From the NCBI RefSeq assembly GCF_038592905.1, contig NZ_CP151943.1, positions 592,001 through 656,000 of the forward strand: a stretch of 64,000 nt of DNA, read 5' to 3'. Position numbers and translations under genes: made by a program. The stretch comes from Neobacillus sp. FSL H8-0543. Its GTDB lineage: Bacteria; Bacillota; Bacilli; Bacillales; Cytobacillaceae. The notes under the pieces were generated by a model. That model was not told where the DNA came from. It was given only the letters and a program-made list of their open reading frames with translations, and did no database searches. This document shows positions 63,634 to 64,000 of the stretch, piece after piece; the first letter of the stretch is position 1; every line of letters starts with the position of its first letter.

Positions 63634-64000
63634 CTTTTCTAAAGGTATTTTTAAAACTTGTCCAACATTTATTTGTTCGGTTTTAAGATTATTTGCTTTC
63701 TTTATCGTGATAATTCCCTCTTTAGAGTGATAATAATTCATAGCAACTCTATATAGCGTTTCTCCCGATTTTACAGTATGATAGACAATCTTACTTGTGG
63801 GTGCAGATGACGCTGGTTGACTTGTTGCAGGTTTTGAAGGTTCAGTTGGTGTTCCACTTTCTTTACCAGAACCTTGTTCAATAGGAATTTCATCATTTGA
63901 ACTAGGGGTTTCTAAAATGTTATCAGGATTGGCTGGCAGCTGAACTTCAACCGATTCCTTATCATTCTCAAGTGAAGATTCATCTGTTTTATTATCTTTT
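63631..64000 (-). CDS. ypbE: YpbE LysM-domain protein (3' part only)
   Basis: The last 123 residues of a gene whose 5' end lies beyond the window. The visible part is a Ser/Pro/Thr/Glu-rich linker (for example GTPTEPSKPATSQPASSAPTS) and one C-terminal LysM repeat (YHTVKSGETLYRVAMNYYHSKEGIITIKKANNL, ending VGQVLKIPLEK). LysM binds peptidoglycan, so it is probably exported or membrane-anchored, as is B. subtilis YpbE, which lies next to ypbF. Confidence 0.85.
   Translation of the reverse strand, partial: KDNKTDESSLENDKESVEVQLPANPDNILETPSSNDEIPIEQGSGKESGTPTEPSKPATSQPASSAPTSKIVYHTVKSGETLYRVAMNYYHSKEGIITIKKANNLKTEQINVGQVLKIPLEK

Noticed and set aside
1..64000. CRISPR arrays, tRNA or rRNA genes, prophage or toxin-antitoxin modules
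   Set aside because: No direct-repeat arrays, tRNA-like cloverleaf runs, ribosomal RNA sequence, integrase/transposase genes or paired toxin-antitoxin frames were seen.

Overview
The window is an ordinary-looking chromosomal segment from a low-GC, endospore-forming member of the Bacillaceae. Gene content and order follow the Bacillus subtilis yppC-recU-ponA to ypbE region almost gene for gene. Spore functions include an SspM-like SASP, SpoIVA, YpeB/SleB, CotJABC and YpjB. There is a menaquinol:cytochrome c reductase (qcrABC), a heptaprenyl diphosphate synthase with MenG (menaquinone pathway), and bacillithiol genes. No tRNA, rRNA, CRISPR array, prophage or transposase gene was found. Most genes lie on the minus strand; plus-strand exceptions are sspM, recU-ponA, ypjC, ypzI and cotJABC.

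Layout. 1-13.3 kb: an unknown small protein, sspM, yppC, recU-ponA (recombination and wall synthesis), ypoC-nth-dnaD, aspB-ypmB-ypmA, a degenerate metallo-beta-lactamase-like exported protein, and dinG. 13.3-20.7 kb: panBCD behind a structured leader, then ypjD-dapB-mgsA-bshA-cca-birA. 20.8-28.6 kb: YitT-family ypjC, a membrane zinc protease, ypjB, ypjA, qcrABC, ypiF, ypiB, ypiA. 28.6-35.9 kb: an amidohydrolase-like protein of unknown role and the aroC-aroB-aroH-hisC-tyrA-aroA operon for chorismate, Phe and Tyr. 36-40.7 kb: ndk, hepT-menG-hepS, mtrB-folE and hbs. 41-51.7 kb: spoIVA, yphF-yphE, gpsA-der, yphA, ypzI, fni, ypfD, plsC, cmk. 51.7-64 kb: ypfB, sleB-ypeB, prsW, ansA, ypdA, gudB, mecB, a MerR/B12-binding regulator, ypbG, a CBS-ACT protein, cotJABC, ypbF and the 3' part of ypbE.

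The main departures from the B. subtilis map are losses and small insertions. asnS, bshB1, the trpEDCFBA block, cheR and ypfA are absent from their usual positions. A CarH-like cobalamin photoreceptor candidate and two enzyme-like proteins lacking catalytic histidines are present instead. Four copies of one GC-rich palindromic intergenic element sit beside nth, dnaD, hbs and ypzI; one carries its own inserted hairpin and one is internally deleted. The clearest regulatory structure is the roughly 200-nt leader of panBCD: a promoter, a hairpin that may be a pan-motif RNA, and an intrinsic terminator just ahead of panB.

Calls rest on direct reading and remembered families; no database or folding program was run. 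Many starts were moved inward from the longest frame to a codon with a well-spaced Shine-Dalgarno sequence, several of them TTG or GTG.
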